A stretch of 64,000 nucleotides of DNA. It comes from Rachicladosporium sp. CCFEE 5018 (Eukaryota; Ascomycota; Dothideomycetes; Cladosporiales; Cladosporiaceae). Below, one piece after another: positions 9,651-20,761 of this stretch (position 1 is the first letter of the stretch; each line of letters begins with the position of its first letter). The translations under genes were made by a program, and so were the position numbers. A model generated the notes under the pieces. It did not search any database and was not told where the DNA came from. It worked only from the letters and a program-made list of their open reading frames with translations. Location of the stretch: positions 62,001-126,000 of the forward strand of contig KZ111140.1 in NCBI GenBank assembly GCA_002077045.2, written 5' to 3'.

Positions 9651-11204
9651 TCATCGCCGCTTTGTGCCATTCGCCTTCGTCTTCTCCTCCATCCCGCTCG
9701 CCTCAGCCACCGGACTGACAGGCTCTCCATTCAGGGTCAGTGTCGGCTTCTCCAACGCCTCCTTCGCCTCCGCTTCATTCGCCTCCTCCTCATCTTCCTC
9801 GTCACTCCTATCATCCTTCTTCTCGCCGCTCTTAAGAATCCTCCACAATATCCGCAACACAAAGTAAAACCAGAAGCAATTCACAGCCTGCAAGCCCAAG
9901 AGCAACACGAGCGTCGTGACCCGGCTGATCCAGCACTTGTACTGCTCGAGCTCCCAGTTCAGCTCGAAGGGGCCGACTGTGGAGAAGGCTTGGCCAGGGA
10001 GCAGGGAGTAGAGGATTGTGAGGTTAATGTAGTGGCGTAGGTAGGCCCAGACGAAGAGGAAGACAGTGAAGTATGGGGCGGTGAGGGAGGAGTCGATGTA
10101 GTTAAGGACTTTACTCGTCTGTCGCACATTGTGTCAGTGAGCTGGCCTAGAGGGGAGAGAAACTCGGAGTGGTACTTACCGCGAGGAAGAAATCACTGAT
10201 GTCCATCGTGATGTACACCGCTACCCCAATATACGTGAAATGAAACCGATAACTCAACGCGATCAAGATCAGCGTCACAACATGATGGAAGACCAACTCC
10301 TTATAATCCTTTCGCGGCTTCTCCAGCTGCAGCAAAAGCACAATCGCCTGCTGTGCCCAGTAGCTCGCCTGCAGCAGGTAGTATCCCTTGAACACTGCTT
10401 CATGTGCGCGGTGCGGGAACCCAGCGTACATTCCCTCGATATTGAAGTACCAGACTGGTGTGCGGTACATCACATAGAGTCCGAGGGGTCCGAGGACGGA
10501 GAAGTACAGCGCTGTGTAGGCTTGCTCCATGAAGCGCGCTTGCTTTCCTCGGGATCGGATACCGCTGTATTGCGCTAGAGGGCGGAGGAGTAGCTGCATC
10601 GTAAATTCGCGCGTGAAGGTTAGGACTACGGTGTAGAAAGCCACGAAGGCCAGATCCAGCGGTCCTTTGCCGTACTGCTTTACGGCACCTAAGTGAGGGG
10701 GGAGGGTGTTGGTGCGTTCCACCAGCGGCGGATCGGGGTAGGCGAGGAAGAGGGCATAGTGGACTGGGTTCTTGGGCGTAGGATTTATAGCGTAAATGGC
10801 GAGCGTGAGGAGGATGAGGGCGAGGGGCAGGACCCAGGTATGCTTCAGAGCTAGGCGCTTTGCTCGGCGGAGGACTCGGCGGGTCTTACGTCGTTTGGAC
10901 TTTGGGTGGAGTCTATCTATCTTCGCTGACTACATGGAGCTGGTCAGGGCTGTCTCCTGTACGGAGGGTGATTATGGGGGTGTTTTAGACGCACTGTCGA
11001 GCTCGATAACGACCCCAGCGATGCGATTTCTTCTCCCCTCGTCGCTAATGCGCCTGAATTCGTATCACCGCGAGGATCCGCGCCTAATGTCGAGCTCTTT
11101 CTCCGCCGTCTCGTCCCTGATGCTGTGAAAACATTGCCGCTGCTGGGCTGTCGTGTGATCGGTGCGACTGGGGGAAATGCTTCCCGCTTAGGAGCGACGA
11201 CCAT
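9651..11204 (-). CDS. LAG1: Ceramide synthase (TRAM-LAG1-CLN8 family), copy A
   Basis: Three exons in coding order, 11204-10995, 10929-10180 and 10118-9651, encode 475 residues. The protein acylates sphingoid bases with very-long-chain acyl-CoA in the ER. A basic, Ser-rich cytosolic N-terminus is followed by a first membrane helix (TWVLPLALILLTLAIYAI in copy B) and several more. The Lag1 motif is complete: FHHVVTLILIALSY, then YITMDISDFFLA, continuing across the last intron into TSKVLNY. The tail is acidic (SDEEDEEEANEAEAKEA). All splice sites in this copy are canonical (gtgcgt, gtaagt). Confidence 0.92.
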
Positions 11205-11728
11205 CTTACGGTATGAAGCTTCAAATCACTATGTTCATGACCAAGGTGGACGAACACGCGCGAGGTCGGACATGAACATGCGCTCGCGATCACACGAAAG
11301 TCAGATTGACCAGGGTGCATGCACTTTGGAATTAACCTCCCCCTATTGAGCCGCCGGAGTTACAACCGTCCGCTCTGCCAAGGCATGGTCCTCAATCGTC
11401 TCCTCTCAATCCAAGTCACTGCACTTCTCTCAATGGCACGGAAGCGGACGAGAAGTTGACACCGATACACCGGACGACGTCCTATTGCCCTTGTGCACAA
11501 GCGAGTCTAGTGAGCGAGGCTCTCCGGGCTACCAATTCTGCTATACAAGTATCTAAACCTCGCGACCTGCTACCATTCAGCTACCGCCATGATGCGCTCT
11601 GGTGCTCTTTAAGATGTTTTTTGCTGACCATGCGAAGCCGTATGCCTGGTTGTCATATTACAAGATCGAACGGCTCCGGACCTAGACATGTACATGGTGA
11701 TTGGAGAAGCGTGAGCTGAAACTTGTTC
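11205..11728. other. Intergenic region LAG1/regulator, copy A
   Basis: About 520 bp upstream of LAG1 and downstream of the regulator; no feature recognised beyond similarity to 25770-26299. Confidence 0.4.
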
Positions 11729-14598
11729 CTACGGTGCGCTGTTGCCGGTTGCACTGATGACATAGACATCATCGAACCATTGCATGTCTGGACTGAACCC
11801 TGATATGGTCCCGAAAGCCTGCGCTCGAGAGTCAGCAGATGCTCTGAACCAATTGAAGACGCTGCCACGTTTGGGTCAGGACTAGGCATTCGAAGCGACG
11901 TCTTCAAGCTGATGAGCCGAAGCGATGAGCCCGAGGTGATGAGCTCCGAGCATGCACACTGAAATGATTGCTCGGAGCGATGACTCAAGATGGTGGCTCG
12001 AAGTGGTGGCTCAAGAGTGAATCGAAGAGCATGGCGTCGGAGCATGCCCATCGAGGAGAGAACCATGAAATGATGATATTGAAATAAGGCGAAGACTTAC
12101 CGATGCATCCAGATCAAGCCAGTCCGACGTTTGCCAGTCCTGGAACAGTCCAGTGAGTGGCAAATCCAGCATATCAGCGTATCCATGCGAGCTCCCCGTA
12201 TGCGCGCTGGCTGATAGCGGTATCTGACTGGGCGAAGTCTGCGAAATATAGCTTGTGGCACTAGGCGGGGGCGGCACCCAAGTCCTCTCCCCACTCCGCT
12301 GCGAAGTATTACCAGAAGCCGCAGCTTCCATCCTAAGCTCCTCCAGAATGATAGAGTATCGTCTGCTCGGGCTGTTGGAAGCTGTGGCCTGTGCGAGGTG
12401 CACTTGGCAGCTCTCTGCTAGCTCAATCAGCTTCTCCCGATCAATTGACGGAATCTCGTGGCGACGTGGCTGCATATTCCATACGTAGACCACCGCAAGC
12501 GCGCAGAACGTCACATAGTGTGTCCACCAGAACGCATGGAAGAGCGGGCCTTCGCTGGCCATGGCGTTGACTATGCGTAGCGCATCCCGCGCGGCCGTAA
12601 TGCATTGCGTGATACTCTCTTGCTGCTGGGAAGCGACCGTTGCGCCAATGCTAGACATACGAGCGAGAAGCATTGGCCGATGCAGATGCATCACTGTATG
12701 ATAGTGTGCTAGTTTCAGTGCGATTGATTGACGTCGAAACGAGCGTACCAGGATTGATGGTCTGACACTGCTGATGAAGGACGGTAATGAGGCGTACCAC
12801 TCATCGAGCTCTCGAGTGAGGCGTTGCGTGGCTTCAATTCGATTCCGTTCGGGCATTGACTTGATCGAGTAGAGCTCTCTTGAGATCTTACCAACGATTC
12901 GCGATAGTTTTGCATTGCATACAAAACCATCAATCAAACAATCCTCATTGTTACTTTCTGTAGTGCGTCCAGTGGGTGTCATGTCGTCGTCATTGACGCA
13001 ATCTGGATAGTCCTGATCGATGTCATCGTCATGAAAGTGCCTTGGTCGCCCAAGTACAACGCCTAGATACTTGTCCAGGATATAGGCGCACCAGAAAACT
13101 CGCTTGCGGCATTGCTTGTGGATATAGTCTGCTCTACCGTCCACCATAGACCGTTTCCGGTCGCGTCTATGCATACCCATTGCGGATAAGATCTGAAGCA
13201 GATTGCCAAATATATACCATGCCTGATTGACGCGACTCGTCATCAGAAGATACAGCACTTGTATCAGACGAGCTTGCGCTGATTCTAGATGCGGGGCACC
13301 AGTCTCGGTTTCGGTCAACTTGGCAGACTGCTAGAAGTATGCGTCGCTGATTGTGAGCGCTGTGACATCGTCGGTAGCGCCCCTTGCCTTCTGCCTGTGG
13401 AAGTTGGCCACTGCAAAGATACAAAGTAAGACTGATGCCTTCGCATGGCCGAGCACCTGTGATACATTGCCCGCGCCATTTTGTGACTGTGCCATTGCGT
13501 ACCAACGGTCTACTGTCGGTCGATGCAACGGCTTGTAAGTTGCTATGCAGACATCGAAGTATAGATCCAACAGCTCACGAGCCTCGCAATTGTCGGGTAG
13601 TATAGGTGATTCCGTCGAAGTGATCATAGGCTTGTCGCCAGCCGTCGCGAGAGGTTGTAATGCAGGATTCTGGGATTCAGTATCGAGCCCACGGAATCCG
13701 ATCAGCCGTTTACGAGCTCGGGCTAGGAACGACAGACCTGATGTCGTATCTACATACTGGCCGCCAATATCAGTAGCATCCAATTCCGGTGAGCTGCGTG
13801 ATCGACTAGGGCCTCGTGTTTCCTGGCCGTCAGTCATCGCAGATAGTAGATGATGTTGCTCGTAATCAACGAGTCGCGCATGACGCTCGTTCCGTGAGGG
13901 CGGCAGCTGATGATCGTTGCCGTCGACGTGCGGAGAAGTTAGCTTATACTGCGGAACGGCGACAGCTTCTGGTGTGGATAACGGAGGCGTAGGCGGTCTT
14001 CCACGCATGTATTGGCTGTCGTACAGGCACTCTACGCCTCGTTTCGCGCAGCTCTCGCAAGGCTTCGTGCCAGAACATCTTGCTTTGCGATACTAGGGAA
14101 TGTCAGTGGTATCACATGACACCTCAATCACTTCCTCGCCAGATTCGGTAAAAACTTCGATAGCAAGTCCATGCGCGATTTTGGTGTCACGGAGTGCTTT
14201 GTGGTCGCTCAAGTGCAAAGACCTGGGGCCTGGGAAGGGTTTTGGCTCGCAAAGCGTAGGATTGATCGTCGTGTGCGTCCGTGTCTGACGGGTTGACTCC
14301 GAACTCTCCATGCAATGTCTTGGGCTCACTACCAGTCGCAATGAAGTAACGGTCGCAATGAAGCAAAATGCTGCGGGGTGGACCTGATGACTCTTACCTT
14401 GCACGCATCGCACGCTCTAGTCGTCTTCGACAGACGCCGTCGGCCCTCTCGTTCCACAGACAACTTCCGCTTCTTCGTTACTGACTCGCCGCCCAGCGCC
14501 TCGGCAGCTGGACCATCGCCGCGTACTCCGTGCACTTCTGGCATATGTGTCGTTGCATATTGCTGTGGACCGGCAAGCTGATGCCACGAAGCATTCAT
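11729..14598 (-). pseudogene. Zn2Cys6 transcription factor, copy A, premature stop
   Basis: Exons in coding order are 14598-14398, 14092-12101 and 11818-11729, with introns of 305 and 282 bp; intact it would be 760 residues. The first exon has a basic, Lys-rich segment and CDACK. Exon 2 completes the zinc cluster with RKARCSGTKPCESCAKRGVEC, which is slightly unusual in being split by an intron after the second cysteine. A fungal-specific regulatory domain follows (LYFDVCIATYKPLHRPTVDRW, FWCAYILDKYLGVVLGRPRH). The codon matching CAG in copy B is TAG here (13333-13331), ending translation near residue 321, inside that domain. The frame stays open on both sides of the stop, so loss is recent, or the base is an error. 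Target genes are unknown; the adjacent transporter and aldolase are candidates. Confidence 0.85.
11911..12015. repeat. Degenerate 13-14 bp minisatellite in a regulator intron
   Basis: About seven imperfect copies of a GATGAGCCCGAAGC-like unit lie in the last intron of the regulator. A more eroded version is present in the equivalent intron of copy B (about 25500-25610). Confidence 0.6.
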
Positions 14599-14947
14599 GC
14601 TTGACTCCCACGCGTGATGCAGTCTGTTGTGGAGAAGGTGGGGAAGGAACGAACGTAGTTCGTGATCCTGGGAAAGAGCGATCTCCGTACCTCTTCCGTC
14701 GCCGGTTACGCCGAGAATCTGCCATTGTGAGACTTCACGGACCGCGACGGATGGCGCGACGTGGCTAGCAGATCGACGATAATATTATCAGGATACGGAG
14801 GTACAAGCCACAACTTGAATCATCATAGGTGAGCTCGACTGTCTCGTTGCGCATTCACTCCGAGATACCAGTTCAGGTTGTTTCATCGCAGCACAAGAGC
14901 CATGCACGGAGAGATCGAGAATGCGCAGTCGCGCCGATGAATTTGGT
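14599..14947. other. Intergenic region regulator/transporter, copy A
   Basis: About 350 bp between the regulator start and the transporter stop, both on the minus strand. It probably carries the regulator promoter. No motif recognised; the mirror copy is at 22562-22910. Confidence 0.4.
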
Positions 14948-16667
14948 CTATAGAGTGTATTTGAAAAGTGGGCTCTTGTCGCCCAAGCGATCGAGCTCCT
15001 CCTCGCTGTACTGCGCCTTGACTACATCCTCAGACATCAGCTCATTCTTCTTGTTGCTGCGCCAGAGCAGATACTCTAGCAAGAGGACTGCGACTGCACC
15101 GGCAGCTGCAAATGCGAGCGAGCTGCCAAAGCCAGTAGGGTACTCGGGCGCCTCCTTCTCGATAAATATGAAGCTGCCCGTGATGCCACCCATGTTGCCG
15201 ACACCAGTCAAGTAGCCGATGCCCATGGCACGTTTGGCGGGGCCTGCGAGGTTGCTCATGTTCCAGGCTTGCACGGTGACAGTCGTTAGATAGGTCCTGC
15301 GCGAAGATATCATGCTCTACTTACCACCAGGAGCGATGGGATACAACCCGAAGCATGCGAGACACACTGCGAAGTAGCAGGCCGGGATATTGTTCTTGAT
15401 ATCTTGAGCTTTCGCGAACAGGATGGCATATGCAACCACTACGCAGCATTGCGGTACGACTATTGTAGGCATGCGCCACTTCATGCGATCGGAGATGGCT
15501 GAGAAGCCATACGCTGCGATGGCGCCGACCGTGTAACAGGGTATGGTCAAAAGCTGTGCATTGGCTGAGGTATAGCCCATGTTCTTGATGATCTGCGGCA
15601 TCGTAAACTTTAGCCCATAGTTGGGGGTGACATTCGACCAGAAGGCAAGGATAAGGAGGTAGATCTTCCAGTCGGCAAGGACGGACAGGAAGACCTTCCA
15701 GTCGAATCTTGACTCTTTGGCATGACCCTTAGGCTTGAAGCGGCCGGCGGCGATCTGGCGGACTTCAAGGTATCGGATCTCGTCTGGGGTGAGCCAACTG
15801 GTTGATTGACTTGGCAGATCGATAAGTAGGAAGAAGCAAGCTATACCAGCGGCAACGGATACGATGCCCTCGAGGATGAAGATCTGCACACCAACGGTCA
15901 GTGTACATCCGTCGATGACAATCGTTGAGTCGCATCAACTCACCCATCGCCAGCCTTCGTATCCACCAATGCCGTCCATCTTAGCTATGGCAAACGCCAG
16001 AAGACCGGAGAAAGCCCCTGCCAAAGCGCTCGCTGTGAAGAAGATCGCGATACGCGTTTGACTCTCGCCAGGTAGGTACCACTTGGAGATAATCAAAATA
16101 GCGCCTGGGAAGAAGCCCGCCTCGAACAGACCAAGGAGGACGCGGACGATACATAGGCCAGCAAAGTTCTGCACAAAGCCATGGCAGGTCATGACAATCG
16201 ACCAAGCTGTGACAATGCATCCCATGAATACGGAGGGTCGGCTGAACAGATTGAGGATAGCATTGCTCGGCAATTCGGCCAGCGTGTATGGGATGAAGAA
16301 GATGGCCAGTGCGATGTTATACTGTGTTCCAGACATCTTCAAGTCCGGGAGAAGGCCCTCGATCTTTGCATTGCCTATGTTCGCACCTACCATACGTAAG
16401 TACAATGGCAACAGGTGACACGACGAGTCGCGACTTACGATCGATGAAGCTGATGAGATAGAGCACAAGAAGCATCGGAACAAGCCTCCAGTCGATCTTT
16501 CGAAGGACTGCCTTTCGCTGCGGCTCTGTCCAATTGGCGAGGAATAGCGCATCCTCGGGCGACAGACGACTGTTGTGAACATGCTCGGCGTGGAAGACTG
16601 CACCTTTCTCTGACTCGATGTCGTGTCCAGAGAGGGACTTGTTGTCGCCGGAGTGTCGAGTGGCCAT
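14948..16667 (-). CDS. Dal5-family MFS anion:cation symporter, copy A
   Basis: Exons in coding order are 16667-16439, 16386-15944, 15883-15325 and 15273-14948; intact length is 518 residues. It is a twelve-helix plasma-membrane permease of the allantoate/tartrate/nicotinate (ACS) group. Family marks include the split FIDRANIGNA after helix 1, ELPSNAILNLFSRPSVF, and GLFEAGFFPGAILIISKWY. The third intron (15274-15324) starts with gtaagt, but its expected acceptor reads CG where copy B has AG. Without splicing, a stop follows immediately. A downstream AG, six bases on, would keep the frame and delete two residues. It is divergent from the aldolase gene. The substrate cannot be named. Confidence 0.85.
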
Positions 16668-17944
16668 CGTGAAGCGCGGGCGGGTATGGTCTGAGGCTAG
16701 AAGGAGCTGCTCTGATCAAGCGTAGTAAGTCCGGCGCGGATCCAGAGCCTGCAGCAGCACTTATACACAGATGCCGGGTGCTTTAGAGATCATATAGAGG
16801 GCAATGCCGAAGATGTACGACGGCGGCGCGGAAACCTGGTCCATCTGGCCATGAATACGCGTGCAAGCCCTAGGACGTGCCAGCTAACATGCCAGGGGCG
16901 CTGATGGTCCGTCTCCGCATGCGCTGCGTGAGTTCGCGGAGAAATCTGGAGAGGTTTGTCAGACTCCAGACGTTACCCCGACGCAGGGCGCCTTCGGTCA
17001 GGAAGCCGGAGATCGGTGCCGTGCCTACCGTCTATGGTCCTTGGAGGAGTTTTCGATCCAGTTATGGCCGCCTGACTTCAGCACGGAGTGGGTGTCTCGC
17101 TAGACTCGATACGCATGTCAGTTTCAGTCAAGGTGCCGTTTATGTACAATGGCTTAGTCCAGGACGCGTGAGCCTGGCCAATGGAGTGACCCTGGGAACG
17201 TCTGTAGCATCATCCTCGATTACGCCAGACACCAGAGTGATCTGGCCGAGCAGCATCTCCCCACTTATTACCAGCTATTCAGGATATGCTGCAGGAATCC
17301 GACAAAGTTAGATGTCCGGATTGCGATGTCCCGCCCGAAGGGCACAGAAGTGCAGTGAACCACTGCGCGTGAGATATGATTGGTGCGAGTGCCAGACGCC
17401 TCGCTCGGAACTTTTGACAGCTGACATCGCCCAACCTCACTCGTGCTTTGTTTGCTCTCTCGAGCCGGATATGCCCATGTGCTTACAGGAGCTCACCTCT
17501 AACATGAATTGCAGCGGGCAGTATCGCCGACCGCTCACAGCATTTCCGTGATGTCGTATGTTTCGGGTTTAATCTCTCCCGGACGCTGCAGCAGTACTGG
17601 ACTGCTGCGGTGCGCTGAACAGTGGCTTTGGCAGGGCTCCAAACGACCTGAGAGGCGAAGTCATATCCGTCTCGCCCTATCTGGATGCTCCTGCATATCC
17701 GGGATCGTCGAGTCCATGGCAGACAACTGGGACTAACGGGGGTACGCCGCGTGAAGTAGGGATGGAACAGCGAGGTAATGAGGTCTATATAACAGATGAT
17801 AAGCCTGTACCTATCCCTCCACACCAACATTCATCAGCTATCCACACTCATCTAGTCCTCCTTCTCTTCAAGTCATTCGATCCAACCCCTTGCATCACAA
17901 CCAAGGATCTTGTTCTATCAACGAAACGCGTCAACAACGACAAC
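16668..17944. other. Divergent intergenic region transporter/aldolase
   Basis: About 1.3 kb between two divergent start codons, long enough for a shared promoter region. No ORF, repeat or named operator recognised. The inverted repeat is not represented here because arm B is interrupted by the gap. Confidence 0.4.
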
Positions 17945-18955
17945 ATGCCTGCCAACATCAGCATCGACCTTCGCGGTCTTACACCAGCCCCCGTTACGCC
18001 CTTTACCGAGTCTGGTGAAGTCGAATACGATGCTATACAGCGTCTTGGCTCGTGGCTAGGAAGCATCGAAGGCGTGACTGGTCTTGTCGTCCTAGGCCAC
18101 GCAGGAGAAGGCACCTTCCTTACCCAAGACGAACAAGAAGATGTTATCCGCGCCTTTGTTCGATCCGTGAACGATCGTATCCCTATCATTGCCGGTATCA
18201 CAGGCGTGGGCACCGAGGTAGCTGCTCTTGAGGCAAAGCGAGCAGTTGCTGCTGGCGCCAAGGCAGGCCTGCTCTACCCTTCGCATGGCTGGCTGCGATT
18301 CGGCTACCAAGATGGTGCCCCTCAAGATCGTTACAAGGTCGTCTACGAAACAAGTGGATTGCCATTGATCTTGTTCCAATATCCCGACAATACAAAGGCG
18401 ACGTACAGCCTACAGACAATGCTCGATATCTCCGCACAACCCGGTGTCTTTGCAATGAAGAATGGCGTCCGCAACATGAGGCGTTGGGACGTCGAAATCC
18501 CTATCATCCGCAAACAACGACCAGATCTCCAGATCTTGACTTGCCACGACGAGTACCTTCTCCACACATCGTTCGACATTGATGGCTTCCTCGTTGGTTA
18601 CGGTAACATCGCTCCTGAAGCTTTGATCGAGCCTATCAAGGCTGGCAAGGCCCAAGACTACAAGCGTGCGCGAGCAATCCACGATCAATTGCTTCCAGTC
18701 ACCAAGAGCGTGTATCATCGTGGCTCGCACATGGAAGGTACCGTTGCATTGAAGCATGCACTCGTCGCACGTGGCATCCTCAGTCACGCGACTGTTCGTT
18801 CACCGCTCATGCCTCTGCAAGATGGCGCTGCCGAGGACATTCACGCTGCAGTGAGGGCGGCAGAGCTTCCTTTCGTCACTGCAAAGGGCTTCAGTGTGAA
18901 GAGCTCGAAGGTCAATGGTTCAAATGGTACTAATGGTACCAACGGCACTCACTAG
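17945..18955 (+). CDS. DHDPS/N-acetylneuraminate lyase-family aldolase
   Basis: Single-exon gene for 336 residues with a class I aldolase TIM barrel. The ATG at 17945 is chosen because the family N-terminus (LRGLTPAPVTPF) follows directly; the frame upstream has no family similarity. The Schiff-base lysine is in FAMKNGVRN and the barrel tyrosine is in LFQYPDNT. The usual GTTGE loop reads GHAGE, so the Thr-Thr pair of true dihydrodipicolinate synthase is missing. Fungi make lysine through aminoadipate, so a catabolic keto-acid aldolase or lyase is more likely. The C-terminus has a low-complexity NGSNGTNGTNGTH tail. With the neighbouring transporter and regulator it may form a sugar-acid or amino-acid utilisation cluster. 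Confidence 0.85.
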   Translation: MPANISIDLRGLTPAPVTPFTESGEVEYDAIQRLGSWLGSIEGVTGLVVLGHAGEGTFLTQDEQEDVIRAFVRSVNDRIPIIAGITGVGTEVAALEAKRAVAAGAKAGLLYPSHGWLRFGYQDGAPQDRYKVVYETSGLPLILFQYPDNTKATYSLQTMLDISAQPGVFAMKNGVRNMRRWDVEIPIIRKQRPDLQILTCHDEYLLHTSFDIDGFLVGYGNIAPEALIEPIKAGKAQDYKRARAIHDQLLPVTKSVYHRGSHMEGTVALKHALVARGILSHATVRSPLMPLQDGAAEDIHAAVRAAELPFVTAKGFSVKSSKVNGSNGTNGTNGTH

Positions 18956-19552
18956 TCGCATCAACTTTCAAAGAACCTTCTTATCAAGCGCATCAGGCGG
19001 GCATCGGGATCGAATTGTCTTTGTATCCTTTCGGGGTTGGGATGCAAGAAAGTCATGTACATAGACTCATGAGAGCATCTCATCTGTTTCATATCATCAG
19101 TAGTAGCTCATCACTTGAAGTTCCGCGGATCTGGTCCCTTGTTCTGAGTCATGCACTGTCCATCTGCAATATGGTAGCCCTGAGAATCATGACTGCAATG
19201 TGGAGGAAACAAAGTGATGAATTCCGAGTGATGGCTCCGGAACAACAACTCTGGACTCTCCCCTCCTCAATGATGATGTCGAAGTGACGGTTACAAAGCA
19301 ATCATTAGATGGTGATGAGATAAATCTCTGAAGGAGGCTGGTACTCCGGAATAAGTACAGGAAGTATGGAGTGCCGTAGAGATGGTATCTGACCCGGGCC
19401 CCAGCCGGACGCTAAAGCGGACAATTCGTATGCACGCCATCACTGGCAACGCCAAGAAGTTCCAGGAGCAGCGCAAGCAGCAATTCGAGAAGGGGAAAGA
19501 TCGAGTGCGACGGCCAAGACAGCTTTCTCTGTGCAGATGGTCACAATCTGGC
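18956..19552. other. Intergenic region aldolase/LITAF-like gene
   Basis: Convergent 3' flanks, about 600 bp; nothing recognised. Confidence 0.4.
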
Positions 19553-20159
19553 TCAAGTGGCTTGCGCATATTGCGAAGCAACCAATCCTTGATCAGCCTG
19601 AGGCTTTGCCATCACCTGCACAGGTCCGCCTTTGCTACCCTGATGTGTCAACATTCGTCTGCAGACGCTGCAGTGATGGTTGAGGTCTTTGTCGCTCTCA
19701 TAGCAGAAGAGCAAGGGCCAGCAGACTAGACAAATGAGGCATTGTGTCATCCTGTCAAGTGATTAGCGGGGCGTACTACTGAAGTCAAGATGCCGGGATC
19801 AGCTTACCCATCGTCTCCAGACGAGGGCGTCTGGATTTCCGTCATGACTGGCTTCTTGCAGTAGGGGCAGTCAACTCGAGCGGGGCTATTCCGGACTTGT
19901 TCGAGGGGGACTACCATCACAGGCCCACGCTCTTGGACCGGCTTGGGAGGCTCGTAGGCCATGCTTCTGCATCATGTTGGTCAGTGACAGGCTCCTTGAT
20001 GCGATACACGAGGGGAACGTACGGCTCATGCTGCACAAAGTCCAAGCCCGGCTTCTCGCTGGATGAGTTCTCAGGCATTTGCACGGTTGGCTGTGGGTAT
20101 GTTGGCGCGATGTGGTCTGTCTGTGCCGCGTAGGCAGGCGGGGCTGAATTGGTTGCCAT
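19553..20159 (-). CDS. LITAF-like zinc-ribbon membrane-associated protein
   Basis: Three exons in coding order, 20159-20023, 19966-19808 and 19751-19553, encode 164 residues. The N-terminus is Pro/Ala-rich (MATNSAPPAYAAQ). The LITAF domain is built across two introns: VVPLEQVRNSPARVDCPYC gives the first cysteine pair, a short hydrophobic segment follows (CLICLVCWPLLF), then NHHCSVCRRMLTH gives the second pair. In this family the two CxxC knuckles form one zinc site and the hydrophobic part anchors the protein on endosomal or vacuolar membranes. Exon boundaries were chosen to keep these motifs in frame, with donors gtacgt and gtaagc. Its function in fungi is poorly known. Confidence 0.75.
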
Positions 20160-20761
20160 CGTGAGCTTGCGACTGTTCCTTGTGCTGTAACTGCGTGTGT
20201 GTGACTGCGCTTAGAATGGCAGGAGATTTGTCAAACGAGATCCTCTGGAGTATGATGGGTAGCGAGATCGACTCTATACTGTACGATTGCCAGCATGCAC
20301 AGCCAAGGACTGCGCCGTTTAGCAGAGAGTGCTGCGGTCTACATGGTGTCCACCACAACAGGTGCACGGCCATCGCTCTTCTCCTGTTCACGAGCCAACA
20401 TTGAGCTTGTATCAGCCTCCATCACTCGAAGGAATGATCTGCGAAATGCGTTACGGTGATTGGCAGAGATGCTGCGCCGGTCAAGAAGATCATTGTTGGA
20501 TGGTGGCCGTGCACGAAGCTAATTTGAGCCACCCGAGGAATTGTACTGTAAGTTGCCATCAGCAGCACGCCTCGACTCTGCCCCAATGTTGTTAACACAG
20601 TATGGACGTCTGAACATCACCATGCAGCCGGAGCGCGAGGCCCTTATGGCAAATGTGTCAAACGCTACAGCGCACGCGCTGGCCGCAAGACGCCGGCGAT
20701 ACAACGTCGATTGAATCTCAGGCATCAATTCGACCCGCTAAACATAGCCGGTACTCTAACA
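20160..20761. other. Divergent intergenic region LITAF-like/HET
   Basis: About 600 bp upstream of both genes; no ORF or repeat recognised. Confidence 0.4.

Larger units (their letters stand above)
1..16187. repeat. Arm A of a 16-kb inverted duplication
   Basis: This arm holds, in order, Cul4 (3' end), Elp2, Urm1, PLD, GDPD, LAG1, a Zn2Cys6 regulator and a Dal5-type transporter. The same eight genes recur inverted at 21322-37462 with the same exon boundaries. Base 1 corresponds to about 37462 and base 16187 to 21322. The match continues to both ends of what can be compared, so the true extent is larger than seen. Protein divergence is a few percent (about a dozen substitutions in roughly 400 aligned transporter residues); the last 96 Cul4 residues are identical. 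Confidence 0.95.

Noticed and set aside
13331..13333. Regulated stop readthrough in the regulator
   Set aside because: The context TAG CAG has some resemblance to readthrough contexts, but the other copy has a stop elsewhere without such context; sequence alone cannot support it.
14598..14725. Earlier start for the regulator at 14725 (MADSRRNRRRKR) and its mirror at 22784
   Set aside because: It lies in a different frame from the zinc-cluster exon and no intron joining it was found.
18092..18787. Several minus-strand ORFs inside the aldolase region
   Set aside because: They are antisense to a gene with clear catalytic motifs.
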